Origin: SAR202 cluster bacterium
GTDB taxonomy: Bacteria; Chloroflexota; Dehalococcoidia; Lucifugimonadales; UBA2962
Assembly (NCBI GenBank): GCA_022447925.1
Contig: JAKUTS010000007.1
Coordinates: forward strand, 40,355 to 104,354
Reading direction: 5' to 3'
DNA length: 64,000 bases
Part shown: positions 17,190-25,690 of the stretch, piece after piece
Numbering within the stretch: the first letter of the stretch is position 1
How the letters are laid out: each line of letters opens with the position of its first letter
Position numbers and translations under genes: made by a program
Notes under the pieces: model-generated
What the model was told of the DNA's origin: nothing
Databases searched by the model: none
The model's input: only the letters and a program-made list of their open reading frames with translations

Positions 17190-18115
17190 AGCAATTCAAG
17201 ATAGCTGCTTTTTATGAATTCAAAAAAGTAAGTCATTTAAGCTTCTTATTAAAGTCGTTAAAAGTTGCATGTGGAAAACATAAATTGCGTGGATCGGTAA
17301 TTATAGCCTCGGAGGGTATTAACGGAACAATAGCGGGGTTGCCTGCTGGTATAGATGAATTCCTTGAATATCTAGGCGATATGGGTTTTCATAATCTCAA
17401 TATTAAATTTTCCCAAACACCAAATATGCCTTTTTACAGAAGTAAAATCAAGATAAAAAGAGAGATAGTCACCTTTCTGAATAATCCGGTTGATGACCAG
17501 GCAGATCGAGCTGAACACATTGCACCTAAAGATTGGAATGATTTTGTAAATCAAAAAGACGTAATTATTATCGACGTAAGAAATGATTATGAAACGAAAA
17601 TTGGATCCTTCAAAAATTCCGTGTCACCAAACACGAAATCGTTCGTTGAGTTTAAAGAGTATGTCGACAAACAATTATCGGCCAATAAAGATCAAAAGAT
17701 TGCTATGTATTGCACAGGTGGAATCAGGTGTGAAAAAGCTTCATATTACATGAAAGAAATAGGCTTTCATAACTTGTTTCAACTTGATGGAGGGATATTG
17801 AAATACCTAGAAGAAGTCGACAATAAAGATTCCATATGGGATGGAGAATGTTTTATTTTTGATAATCGTGTTTCTCTAAATAAAGATCTTAAAACAGGCA
17901 AGTATGATCTATGTCATGGATGCAACGAACCAGTAGCTCCATCTGATAAAGAATCTATAAAGTATGAAGAAGATGTCTCATGCCCTCAATGTTATGACAA
18001 TATGACAGAAGACAAGAAAAGTCGTTCTAGAGAAAGATCCAAACAGATTAAGCTTTCGGCACAGAGAGGCACATCGAATGTTTATCTTCCCAAAAGCGCT
18101 GAAGAGTATGTCTAG
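17186..18115 (+). CDS. trhO: tRNA uridine-34 hydroxylase TrhO (rhodanese domain, YceA family)
   Basis: The 309-residue protein has the N-terminal acylphosphatase-like part of TrhO (GSVIIASEGINGTIAG), a rhodanese domain with active Cys in MYCTGGIRCEKA, and a C-terminal segment with two C-x-x-C pairs (CHGCNEP, CPQCYD) as in YceA proteins. TrhO uses oxygen to make 5-hydroxyuridine at wobble position 34 of tRNAs, so it implies growth in oxygen. Length is normal. It is translationally coupled to the IMPase-like gene. Confidence 0.93.
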   Translation: MKQFKIAAFYEFKKVSHLSFLLKSLKVACGKHKLRGSVIIASEGINGTIAGLPAGIDEFLEYLGDMGFHNLNIKFSQTPNMPFYRSKIKIKREIVTFLNNPVDDQADRAEHIAPKDWNDFVNQKDVIIIDVRNDYETKIGSFKNSVSPNTKSFVEFKEYVDKQLSANKDQKIAMYCTGGIRCEKASYYMKEIGFHNLFQLDGGILKYLEEVDNKDSIWDGECFIFDNRVSLNKDLKTGKYDLCHGCNEPVAPSDKESIKYEEDVSCPQCYDNMTEDKKSRSRERSKQIKLSAQRGTSNVYLPKSAEEYV

Positions 18116-18156
18116 GAATTTAACTAGTAGGAATAATTATTAATTTTGACAGTGGC

Positions 18157-20253
18157 CTAGTCGTCCCCGAAATTTTGAACCTCTAACTCCAGTTTTTTAC
18201 GCTCGCCTTCAGGCACTGCATCCATCGCTTTCTTAGCAGCTTGTACCTGCTTTGTTATTGGCTCTACAATTTCAGGGTTTGATAAAGTAGTTGTATCTCC
18301 AGGGTCCATGAAATTAGATATCGCCGCAATTACCCTTCGCATTATCTTGCCTGAGCTTGTTTTTGGTAGATCACTAGTCACCCATATATGAGACGGTCTA
18401 GCAATGGGACCTATCATTTTTTCGATTGTGTTTTTCACTTGCACATCGACGCCTGAAGGATCAAATCCTGGTTTCAGAGATATGTATAGTTCAGGGACTC
18501 TGCCTTTGAGTTCATCATAAGCCGGTACTGCGGCGGCTTCTCCCACTGCTTCGACAGTGAGAGCAGCTGATTCTAGTTCCTTAGTTCCTAATCTATGGCC
18601 GGCCACATTTATCACATCATCAACTCTTCCGAGAATCCTGATATATCCATCTTCTGATAGCGTGCCTCCATCTCCCGTTACATACGGCCAATCTTGCCAC
18701 TTCTTACTATCTCTTTTTGCGAATTTACCAAAATAGGTTTCTACAAACCTGTCTGGATCACCATAAATGGTTTGCATGCGTCCGGGCCAAGGGTTTTTCA
18801 TGCATAAATTACCCGCACTTCCTGGTTCAACAGAATTACCATCATCATTTAATACAACAGGTTGCATGCCGAGCGCACCTGGTCCACAGCTTCCTGGTTT
18901 CATCGGCTGTAAAGCGGGTAGAGTAGTGCCTATAAAACCGCCGGTCTCTGTCTGCCAGTATGTGTCAACAATAACAGCTTCCCCTTTCCCGATATATTCG
19001 TAGTACCAACGCCAGACCTCTGGTTCAATGGGCTCACCCACTGTGGTCATATGTTTGAATTGGAAGTTATATTTTGCAGGCTCATCGGGTCCAAGTTTAC
19101 GTAACATTCTAATTGTTGTGGGAGCGGTGTGAAATATGTTGACTCCTAACTGCTCCGCAATTCTCCATGGCCGGCCAGCATCAGGGTATGCTGGTGATCC
19201 TTCGTATACAACAGCAGTCGCAGCGTTTGCTAATGGCCCATAAACGATATATGAGTGTCCTGTTATCCACCCGATATCTGCAAAACACCAGTAGACGTCT
19301 TCCGGATGAACATCTTGGTAGTACTTTGTCGTTCCAGCTACGTATGACATGTACCCACCAGTAGAATGTTGACAGCCTTTCGGCCTAGCAGTGGTGCCAC
19401 TTGTATACATTAGAAATAGGGGTGCATCTGCGTCCATAGACTCAGGCGCAACCCGTGCGCCCTTTTTCCTCTTAAGCAAGTCATCTACATAAAAATCTCT
19501 ACCATCAGTCATTTTGGAGTTTGAAGAAACTTTTCCAGGGTATCTTCTCCATATTAGAACTTTGTCTACATTGTTTCCTTGGGATTCTGCATGTTTTACT
19601 GCGATATCAGCTTTTTCTTGATGATTAAGTAGTTTACCTGCTCGATAGTAAGTATCAGACGTTATAAGGATTCTGCTCTCAGAATCCACAATACGATCCC
19701 CGCATGCCTCTCCAGAAAAACCACCAAAAACCTGGGAATGGACTACACCCAATCTTGCGCAGGCTAACATGGTTACTGGTAGTTCGGGTACCATAGGCAT
19801 ATGAAGAGTTACACGGTCACCCGCTTTTAGTCCGCACTCATCCTTTAATACCGCCGCAAATTCGTTAACTCTTACCCACAATTCTTGATATGTGATTACT
19901 TGATGAGCCTCCTCTTCAGGCTCAGGAACCCATATTAAAGCTGCTTTGTTTCTGTGTTCTTTAAGGTGCCTGTCAACGCAATTGTAGGAAGCATTTAGCT
20001 TGCCTCCAACCCACCAATTATAAAACGGAGGATTGCTTGTATCGACTGTTTTACTCCAGCGCTTGTCCCAATCAAGAAGCTCTGCGTACTCTTCGTAACA
20101 ATCTGGCCAGTTCTCAGCTTTAAACCGATCTAAAACGTTTGGATCTGCCATGTTGGCTTGATCAACAAATTCCTTTTTAGGATGAATAATTCCCTCTTCT
20201 TGCCAGTGTACTGCGATTTCTGATTCTTTTACCTTGTCTTTTGCCAATTCCAC
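18157..20253 (-). CDS. acsA: Acetyl-CoA synthetase (acetate-CoA ligase)
   Basis: The 698-residue enzyme activates acetate to acetyl-CoA through acetyl-AMP. Visible: the N-terminal ACS cap (about 30-90), core motif LFLMYTSGTTARPKGCQHS, the DTYWQTETGG motif that shapes the acyl pocket including Trp (typical of acetate specificity), DDVINVAGHRLGTKELE, and the C-terminal acetylatable Lys in LPKTSSGKIMRR. The start is GTG at 20253 after GAGG; TTG two codons on is an alternative. The gene stands alone, convergent with trhO and with a -10 at 20297-20302. Confidence 0.96.
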   Translation of the reverse strand: MELAKDKVKESEIAVHWQEEGIIHPKKEFVDQANMADPNVLDRFKAENWPDCYEEYAELLDWDKRWSKTVDTSNPPFYNWWVGGKLNASYNCVDRHLKEHRNKAALIWVPEPEEEAHQVITYQELWVRVNEFAAVLKDECGLKAGDRVTLHMPMVPELPVTMLACARLGVVHSQVFGGFSGEACGDRIVDSESRILITSDTYYRAGKLLNHQEKADIAVKHAESQGNNVDKVLIWRRYPGKVSSNSKMTDGRDFYVDDLLKRKKGARVAPESMDADAPLFLMYTSGTTARPKGCQHSTGGYMSYVAGTTKYYQDVHPEDVYWCFADIGWITGHSYIVYGPLANAATAVVYEGSPAYPDAGRPWRIAEQLGVNIFHTAPTTIRMLRKLGPDEPAKYNFQFKHMTTVGEPIEPEVWRWYYEYIGKGEAVIVDTYWQTETGGFIGTTLPALQPMKPGSCGPGALGMQPVVLNDDGNSVEPGSAGNLCMKNPWPGRMQTIYGDPDRFVETYFGKFAKRDSKKWQDWPYVTGDGGTLSEDGYIRILGRVDDVINVAGHRLGTKELESAALTVEAVGEAAAVPAYDELKGRVPELYISLKPGFDPSGVDVQVKNTIEKMIGPIARPSHIWVTSDLPKTSSGKIMRRVIAAISNFMDPGDTTTLSNPEIVEPITKQVQAAKKAMDAVPEGERKKLELEVQNFGDD

Positions 20254-20296
20254 ACACCTCGTAATTGATTTCTATTAATTGGTTGAATTCGGTGAG

Positions 20297-20302
20297 ATTA
20301 TA
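20297..20302 (-). promoter_or_regulatory. Consensus -10 element for acsA
   Basis: On the minus strand this reads TATAAT, about 45 bases upstream of the acsA start. No good -35 hexamer is seen 16-18 bases upstream, which fits an activator-dependent promoter or chance. Confidence 0.4.
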
Positions 20303-20336
20303 CACAAATCTAGAGAAATACTCATATTAATTTCTG

Positions 20337-20367
20337 TTTACACTATTTCTCAGTTTGACTCTATAAT
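20337..20367 (+). promoter_or_regulatory. Candidate promoter upstream of moaD
   Basis: TTTACA (20337-20342) and TATAAT (20362-20367) with a 19-base spacer, upstream of the enoyl-CoA hydratase relic and the moaD-moaE-miaB genes. The spacer is slightly long. Confidence 0.45.
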
Positions 20368-20407
20368 TAGATTTATATGATTATTAAAAAATTAATTAAG
20401 GTTAAAC

Positions 20408-20551
20408 ATGGTTTATAAATCGATTATTCTAGAGAAAGAAGCTGTTGTTTCTACCATAGTTCTAAATAGACCCACACTCCTAGATGCACTAAATAAAAAC
20501 ATATTTGCTGAAATTTACAATTCGTTAAAAGATTCACAGATTATTAAGTAA
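20408..20551 (+). pseudogene. Truncated enoyl-CoA hydratase relic (47 codons)
   Basis: An ATG at 20408 opens 47 codons ending at TAA 20549-20551. The peptide has the N-terminal signature of crotonase-family proteins (first beta strands then VLNRPTLLDALNKNIFAEI, the N-R-P-x-x-x-N-A-L segment), but it stops before the oxyanion loop and all catalytic residues. About 80% of the gene is missing and moaD follows 12 bases later. It most likely marks a deletion that removed the body of a hydratase gene and left its promoter and start in front of moaD. It may still be translated as a short leader peptide. Confidence 0.75.
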
Positions 20552-20563
20552 AAGTGTAAATAT

Positions 20564-20815
20564 ATGATATCTGTACATGTCAAACCCTTTGCCAGATATA
20601 GAGAGATAATAAGTAAAAATATGATAATAATGGAGCTCCCTAAGAGCTCATCAGTTTCAGATTTACTTGCCGACTTAATATTAAAATTCCCTGAATTGAA
20701 ACCTTATGAGGGCATAATGGTCGTAGCGATTAACTATGAATATCAAGAACATAACTACGTTTTGCGAGATGATGATGAAGTAGCTTTGATACCTCCGGTT
20801 TCTGGTGGAAAATAA
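20564..20815 (+). CDS. moaD: MoaD-like molybdopterin synthase small subunit (ThiS/MoaD family)
   Basis: The 83-residue ubiquitin-like protein ends in PPVSGGK. MoaD carries sulfur as a thiocarboxylate on its terminal Gly-Gly for molybdopterin synthesis, and moaE is the next gene, so the role is secure. The protein has one extra Lys after Gly-Gly, which would have to be removed (as in some sulfur carrier homologues) before adenylation by MoeB, or an unusual terminus is used. The moaE start lies one base after the moaD stop. Confidence 0.9.
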   Translation: MISVHVKPFARYREIISKNMIIMELPKSSSVSDLLADLILKFPELKPYEGIMVVAINYEYQEHNYVLRDDDEVALIPPVSGGK

Positions 20816-20816
20816 A

Positions 20817-21290
20817 ATGAATCAAAAAAATAATCATCCTAGAATAAATGTAGGTATCACTGACAAAAAGTTAAGCGCAGATTATTCAATTAAGTTTGTA
20901 ACTAATAATAGTAGTGGTGCAATATCCACATTTTTAGGAAATACACGGGATAACAATTTAGGCAGGACTGTGAAATTTCTTGAATATGAAGCATACGAAA
21001 CGATGGCAGATATGAAATTATATGAGATAGCAAATGATATGTTGAGTAAGTGGCAGATTAGTAAGGTTTCAATTCAGCATCGTATTGGGCATGTTTCTTT
21101 GGGGGAGACATCATTAGTTGTCGCTGTATCTTCGAAGCATCGAAAGGAAGCATTTTCAGCTTGTGAATATGCGATTAATCGAATAAAAGAAATAGTTCCG
21201 ATTTGGAAAAAAGAATATTATGATGATGGAGAGATTTGGATAGGCTCGCAAACAGGAGTAGAATTCTCTCCAATAAAAAAAGATATATAG
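20817..21290 (+). CDS. moaE: Molybdopterin synthase catalytic subunit MoaE
   Basis: The protein (157 residues from ATG 20817; an in-frame GTG at 20805 would overlap moaD) has the MoaE core: GAISTFLGNTRDNNLG, LEYEAYETMA, VSIQHRIGHVSLGE, HRKEAFSACEYAINRIKE and VPIWKKE with the catalytic Lys pair. With MoaD it inserts two sulfurs into cyclic pyranopterin monophosphate. No moaA or moaC is nearby. It is followed by miaB 12 bases later. Confidence 0.93.
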   Translation: MNQKNNHPRINVGITDKKLSADYSIKFVTNNSSGAISTFLGNTRDNNLGRTVKFLEYEAYETMADMKLYEIANDMLSKWQISKVSIQHRIGHVSLGETSLVVAVSSKHRKEAFSACEYAINRIKEIVPIWKKEYYDDGEIWIGSQTGVEFSPIKKDI

Positions 21291-21302
21291 CAGGTAGGTA
21301 TT

Positions 21303-22607
21303 TTGGATAGTTACTATATTTGGACAGTAGGATGTCAAATGAATCAAGCCGATTCAGAGCGACTTGAAAGCGCGATGAATCAGCTTGGCTTAACAAATGT
21401 CGAGAAACCAGATAGCGCGGATGTCGTTGTGTTGAATAGCTGTGTTGTGCGGCAAAGTGCAGAAGACCGAGTGATCGGCAATCTCACACGCCTAGCTCCT
21501 TTGAAGAGATCAAAACCAGATAGAGTATTTGCACTCATGGGCTGTATGGTTGGCCCTAAAACAGATGAATTGCATAAAGCTTTTCCTTATGTAGACGTGT
21601 TTATGAGGCCACAAGAGTTTGACCCGTTAATTGATTTGATTAGTGAACGCAAAAACATTGATAAAGAAGGATGTATTGGCATTCTAGAGGCTAAACCTGC
21701 GATAGCTACTCATGTGCCTATAATCCATGGCTGCGATAAATTCTGCACATTTTGTATTATTCCGTATAGGAGGGGAAGAGAGAAAAGTAGATCACCGGGT
21801 GAATTGGTTAGAGAAGCCGAAATGCTTGTGAAAAGAGGCGTAAAAGAAATTACTTTACTGGGGCAGAATGTAGATTCATATGGACATGATTTAGAAGGTG
21901 ACATTGATTTAGGAGATCTTTTTAGAGACATTGATTCAGTTGAACGATTAAAAAGAATCAGGTTTTTAACTTCGCATCCAAATGATATGAGTAAACATAT
22001 TATTGATTCAATTGCTGAGCTCGATAAAGTATGTGAGCATATCAATCTACCTATTCAAGCAGGTTCTGATTCCGTTCTCTACAATATGCGTCGTGGCTAT
22101 ACTAGAGATCAGTATTTAGACAAAATAGACCAAATTCGTCAGACTATACCTAATGTGTCCCTTAGCACTGACGTAATCGTAGGGTTTTGCGGTGAGTCGG
22201 ATAAGGATTTTGATGAGACATTAGACATAATTAAAAGTGTGAGATTTGATAAGGTTCACGCCGCTGTTTATTCAAACAGGCCTGGAACTATCGCGTCACG
22301 TAAATTTGATAACGATATTCCAGATGATGTGAAAAAAAGCAGATTTGTAGAATTGGAAAATCTTCAAAAGAAAATCTCCACCGAGATAAATGAAGGCTAT
22401 CTGAATCGTGTGGAGCAAGTATTGGTTGAAGAGGTGAAAAATAATAGAGCAAAAGGTCGTAGCCGGAATGATAAGATAGTACACTTCGAAGGTGTAGAGA
22501 GCATGGTAGGAGAAATCGTCGAAGTTAAAATCGAGAAAACGGGTCCGTGGTCGCTACAAGGTAACATCGTTAGCCGGGTTAAAGTATTATCTCAGGTTGA
22601 ATCTTAA
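21303..22607 (+). CDS. miaB: tRNA-2-methylthio-N6-dimethylallyladenosine synthase MiaB
   Basis: The 434-residue radical-SAM methylthiotransferase has the N-terminal UPF0004 domain with three cluster cysteines (TVGCQMN, LNSCVVR, LMGCMVG), the radical SAM C-x-x-x-C-x-x-C (GCDKFCTFC), SLSTDVIVGFCGESDKDF, and a C-terminal TRAM domain. It adds a methylthio group to i6A37 in tRNAs reading U-starting codons. The start is TTG with AGGTAGG upstream. It is the last gene of the moaD-moaE-miaB run. The MiaB sub-family rather than RimO is judged from the N-M-N-like CQMN motif and overall resemblance. Confidence 0.92.
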   Translation: MDSYYIWTVGCQMNQADSERLESAMNQLGLTNVEKPDSADVVVLNSCVVRQSAEDRVIGNLTRLAPLKRSKPDRVFALMGCMVGPKTDELHKAFPYVDVFMRPQEFDPLIDLISERKNIDKEGCIGILEAKPAIATHVPIIHGCDKFCTFCIIPYRRGREKSRSPGELVREAEMLVKRGVKEITLLGQNVDSYGHDLEGDIDLGDLFRDIDSVERLKRIRFLTSHPNDMSKHIIDSIAELDKVCEHINLPIQAGSDSVLYNMRRGYTRDQYLDKIDQIRQTIPNVSLSTDVIVGFCGESDKDFDETLDIIKSVRFDKVHAAVYSNRPGTIASRKFDNDIPDDVKKSRFVELENLQKKISTEINEGYLNRVEQVLVEEVKNNRAKGRSRNDKIVHFEGVESMVGEIVEVKIEKTGPWSLQGNIVSRVKVLSQVES

Positions 22608-22644
22608 AACGTTTTGTTAAAAATAACCTATCCTAGGGAAATGA

Positions 22645-23853
22645 ATGACATCTACGAAATATAGACCAAGAACAATACCAATTACAGAAATTGAACAGTC
22701 TGCATTTTGTCGGAGTTCTTCAAACTTGAAGTCGAAAACTTTAGCTGAAGAATTAAAGGCAGGGGTAAGGTGGCAAACTGTGCCTGCGGAGTATCGAACC
22801 CTCGAAAGTGATCAAGTTGTAGAAAGGATACAAGCCGCAAGGTCAAAGTTGGGCGAAAGGGTAATGGTTTTAGGCCACCATTACCAAAGAGATGAAGTGA
22901 TACAGTTCGCTGATTTCAGAGGGGATTCATACAACTTAAGCAAGTATGCTGCAGAGACCAAAGGGTTGGAGGCAGTGATTTTCTGTGGAGTACATTTTAT
23001 GGCAGAAACTGCTGACATACTGACTGATTCGGATGTTTCGGTTATTCTTCCAAACTTGATGGCTGGATGCTCTATGGCTGATATGGCTAAGATAGACGAT
23101 GTGGAAGAATGTTGGGATGAGCTCACTGAAATCTACGATGACGAGAAGATAATACCGATAACATACATGAACTCGACTGCAGCAATTAAGTCGCTTTGTG
23201 GTTCAAATGGCGGCATTGTGTGCACTTCATCAAATGCCACTAAAGTATTTGAATGGGCGTTTGAGAGAGGCCAAAGAGTCCTTTTTCTACCTGACCAACA
23301 TTTAGGTAGAAATACCGGATTAAAATTAGGTATCGGTGAAGATGAGATGGTTGTTTGGAGCCCTTTTAAAGGAAGCGGGGGTAATTCGTTAGAACAATTA
23401 CAGAAAGCCAAAGTCGTGCTATGGGAAGGTCATTGTTCAGTACATACTAGATTCACAGTTGAACAAATTCATACAGCTCGTGAGGAGCATCCTTCAGTTA
23501 ATGTAATCGTCCATCCAGAGTGCCCGCAGGATGTCTTAGCTGAGGCTGACATGAATGGTTCGACCGAATTAATCATAAAGACTATATCGGAGGCAGATTC
23601 GGGATCGAAGTGGGCAGTTGGAACCGAAATCAGTTTGGTCAATCGTTTGGCTAAAGAGCATCCCGATAAAACTGTTTTTTGTTTAGATCCAGTAGTTTGC
23701 CCGTGTTCAACTATGTATCGAATTCATCCTACATATTTATTATGGGTGCTAGAAGCTCTCAATGATGGCGTTGTTGTTAATCAAATAAAAGTAGGGTTGG
23801 AAACGCAGCAAAACGCCCTGATAGCTCTTGAAAGAATGTTAAGAGTTAGCTGA
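22645..23853 (+). CDS. nadA: Quinolinate synthase NadA
   Basis: The 402-residue enzyme condenses iminoaspartate with dihydroxyacetone phosphate using a 4Fe-4S cluster. Family signatures: VMVLGHHYQRDEVIQFAD, GVHFMAETADIL, LMAGCSMADMA, VVVHPEC-like VIVHPECPQDV, and a C-terminal PVVCPCSTMYRIHP. Candidate cluster cysteines are in MAGCSMADM, GGIVCTSSNA-region, and DPVVCPCS. It is of the longer NadA type. nadC follows 23 bases later; the gene producing iminoaspartate (nadB or aspartate dehydrogenase) is not in the window. Confidence 0.96.
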   Translation: MTSTKYRPRTIPITEIEQSAFCRSSSNLKSKTLAEELKAGVRWQTVPAEYRTLESDQVVERIQAARSKLGERVMVLGHHYQRDEVIQFADFRGDSYNLSKYAAETKGLEAVIFCGVHFMAETADILTDSDVSVILPNLMAGCSMADMAKIDDVEECWDELTEIYDDEKIIPITYMNSTAAIKSLCGSNGGIVCTSSNATKVFEWAFERGQRVLFLPDQHLGRNTGLKLGIGEDEMVVWSPFKGSGGNSLEQLQKAKVVLWEGHCSVHTRFTVEQIHTAREEHPSVNVIVHPECPQDVLAEADMNGSTELIIKTISEADSGSKWAVGTEISLVNRLAKEHPDKTVFCLDPVVCPCSTMYRIHPTYLLWVLEALNDGVVVNQIKVGLETQQNALIALERMLRVS

Positions 23854-23876
23854 AGTAAATTTTTGTAAAAATACTG

Positions 23877-24731
23877 ATGTCTAAAATTCCTTCTGTAGAC
23901 GAAATAGATCGATTTATCGCAGATCTTATCGCTGAAGATTCCGCCGATCACGATATAACAAGTATTTCAGTTTTTGATAATAATATTAAATGTAATGCTG
24001 TGATTGAATCTCGAGACCATGGTGTTTTGTGTGGTATTGACTTTGCAGAGATGGTTTTTAGGCAAATTGATTCGACCATTCTTATCAGCAAGGTTATTGA
24101 GGATGGAACCGAAATTTTCGAAGGCGATGTTGTTCTTGATTTAAAAGGCAACGTTAATACAATTTTAGCTGGTGAAAGAATTGCGCTTAATTTACTCCAG
24201 CATTTGAGTGGTATTTCAACTTTAACAGCCCAGTTCGTTGAGTCTGTTAAATCGACTGATGCAGTCATAATGGATACTCGGAAAACAATACCAGGTTTAC
24301 GCAAAATACAAAAATATGCCGTCAAAATGGGTGGTGGACATAATCACAGAATGAACTTAGCAGATGGTGTATTGATCAAAGATAACCATATCAAGTTTAG
24401 TGAAATTAACGGTTTATCAATATCTGATGTTGTTAATAAAGCCAGATCTAAAGTGGGGAAGTCAGTAAAAATTGAAATAGAAGTAGATGATTTGGATCAG
24501 TTTAGGAAAGTAATCGATGTAAGACCTGACATCATACTTTTGGATAATATGGATGTTGAAACGATGGAAATGGCTGTGAAAATAAATGAGGGCAGAGCTA
24601 TTTTGGAAGCATCAGGCGGTGTCAAAATCAATAATGTTAAATCAATTGCCGAAACTGGGGTTGATTTGATATCGGTTGGCGCTTTGACTCATTCAGTAAA
24701 CGCACTAGATATGAGTTTGACTATTTTGTAA
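23877..24731 (+). CDS. nadC: Nicotinate-nucleotide pyrophosphorylase (carboxylating) NadC
   Basis: The 284-residue QPRTase converts quinolinate and PRPP to nicotinate mononucleotide, the step after NadA. Conserved: GDVVLDLKGN, AGERIALNLLQHLSGIST, MDTRKTIPGLRKIQKYAVKMGGGHNHRMNL, LIKDNHI and the C-terminal LLDNM and EASGGV motifs. Length is standard. It is in an operon with nadA, so the two committed steps of de novo NAD synthesis are together. Confidence 0.97.
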   Translation: MSKIPSVDEIDRFIADLIAEDSADHDITSISVFDNNIKCNAVIESRDHGVLCGIDFAEMVFRQIDSTILISKVIEDGTEIFEGDVVLDLKGNVNTILAGERIALNLLQHLSGISTLTAQFVESVKSTDAVIMDTRKTIPGLRKIQKYAVKMGGGHNHRMNLADGVLIKDNHIKFSEINGLSISDVVNKARSKVGKSVKIEIEVDDLDQFRKVIDVRPDIILLDNMDVETMEMAVKINEGRAILEASGGVKINNVKSIAETGVDLISVGALTHSVNALDMSLTIL

Positions 24732-24760
24732 ATTATCAATTATTGAGTTTGAAACCGCCT

Positions 24761-25213
24761 CTAAATTTCTAGATCCCTAGAATCAATCAGGATTGTTACA
24801 GGACCATCATTAATTAAAGATACATGCATGTGGTGTTGAAACTTACCCGATTCAACTTTCAAGTTTGACTCTTTAAATCTATCTACTAATTCGTTAAACA
24901 TACCCTTTGCTTTTTCAGGATGAGCGGATCTAACGAAGCTGGGTCGTCGGCCTTTATTAGTGTTGGCATACAATGTGAACTGGCTGATTATGAGCAATTC
25001 AGCATTTATATCTAGAGCGGAAAGATCGAATTTACCATCAGTGTTTGGGAAAATTCTAAGATTCAGGATTTTATCTACTAAATAAGTAACATCTTTATCA
25101 TTATCAGTTTCTGCAATTCCAACAAATATGCATAAGCCCTTGCCTATGTCACCTACGATTTGATTGTCGACATCACCTCGAGATTCAGATACTCGCTGAA
25201 GTAAGGCTCTCAA
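24761..25213 (-). CDS. dtd: D-aminoacyl-tRNA deacylase
   Basis: A 150-residue DTD protein with the catalytic SQFTLYA segment and the Gly-cisPro motif (NDGPVTILIDS) that rejects L-amino acids. It hydrolyses D-amino acids wrongly charged on tRNA. Its start lies four bases after the stop of the FmdB-type gene, so the two are likely cotranscribed. Convergent with nadC. Confidence 0.95.
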   Translation of the reverse strand: MRALLQRVSESRGDVDNQIVGDIGKGLCIFVGIAETDNDKDVTYLVDKILNLRIFPNTDGKFDLSALDINAELLIISQFTLYANTNKGRRPSFVRSAHPEKAKGMFNELVDRFKESNLKVESGKFQHHMHVSLINDGPVTILIDSRDLEI

Positions 25214-25216
25214 GAT

Positions 25217-25561
25217 TTACTTTCCCGAAGAACTTGATTTGCTCTTCGAGGTTTTTGAACCGGATGCTTTGGCAGGTTTGGATTCTGGAGTTTTAGACTG
25301 TTTAGAATCCTTGGATCCATTGTTTGACGAGCCTTCTTTGGAATCTGAAGAAGAACTGTTGGGTGTTGCTGAGCTTTTTTTGCCGTAATCATTTACATAC
25401 CAACCAGAGCCTTTAAACACGATAGGTACTGAACTAAATTGCCTTTTCGATAAAGTCCCACAAATAGGACAGTCAGCTACAGGTTCAGAATCAAAACTTT
25501 GTTTTAATTCGAAAGTGTAACCGCCTTCACAGTTATTACATATGTAATCATATCTGGGCAA
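25217..25561 (-). CDS. FmdB-family zinc-ribbon protein with Ser/Lys-rich tail
   Basis: The first about 60 residues form the FmdB-type zinc ribbon: MPRYDYICNNC, then CPICG, and the conserved F-x-G-x-G-W-Y segment (VFKGSGWYVNDYG). The last 50 residues are a low-complexity tail of Ser, Lys, Asn and Pro ending in KSKSSSSGK, likely disordered. FmdB domains are small putative regulatory proteins, first noted near formamidase/amidase genes; function here is unknown. It precedes dtd. Confidence 0.88.
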   Translation of the reverse strand: MPRYDYICNNCEGGYTFELKQSFDSEPVADCPICGTLSKRQFSSVPIVFKGSGWYVNDYGKKSSATPNSSSSDSKEGSSNNGSKDSKQSKTPESKPAKASGSKTSKSKSSSSGK

Positions 25562-25690
25562 AGAAATTCTCCGATTATCTAAGGGTGAAATATTAATATA
25601 TAACTTGTATTTTGGTTAAATAATTTAGTATCCACAATTGAATGTAGCATTTTACGAAAAGCACTGTCAATTTGTTATCTTGTCATTATT

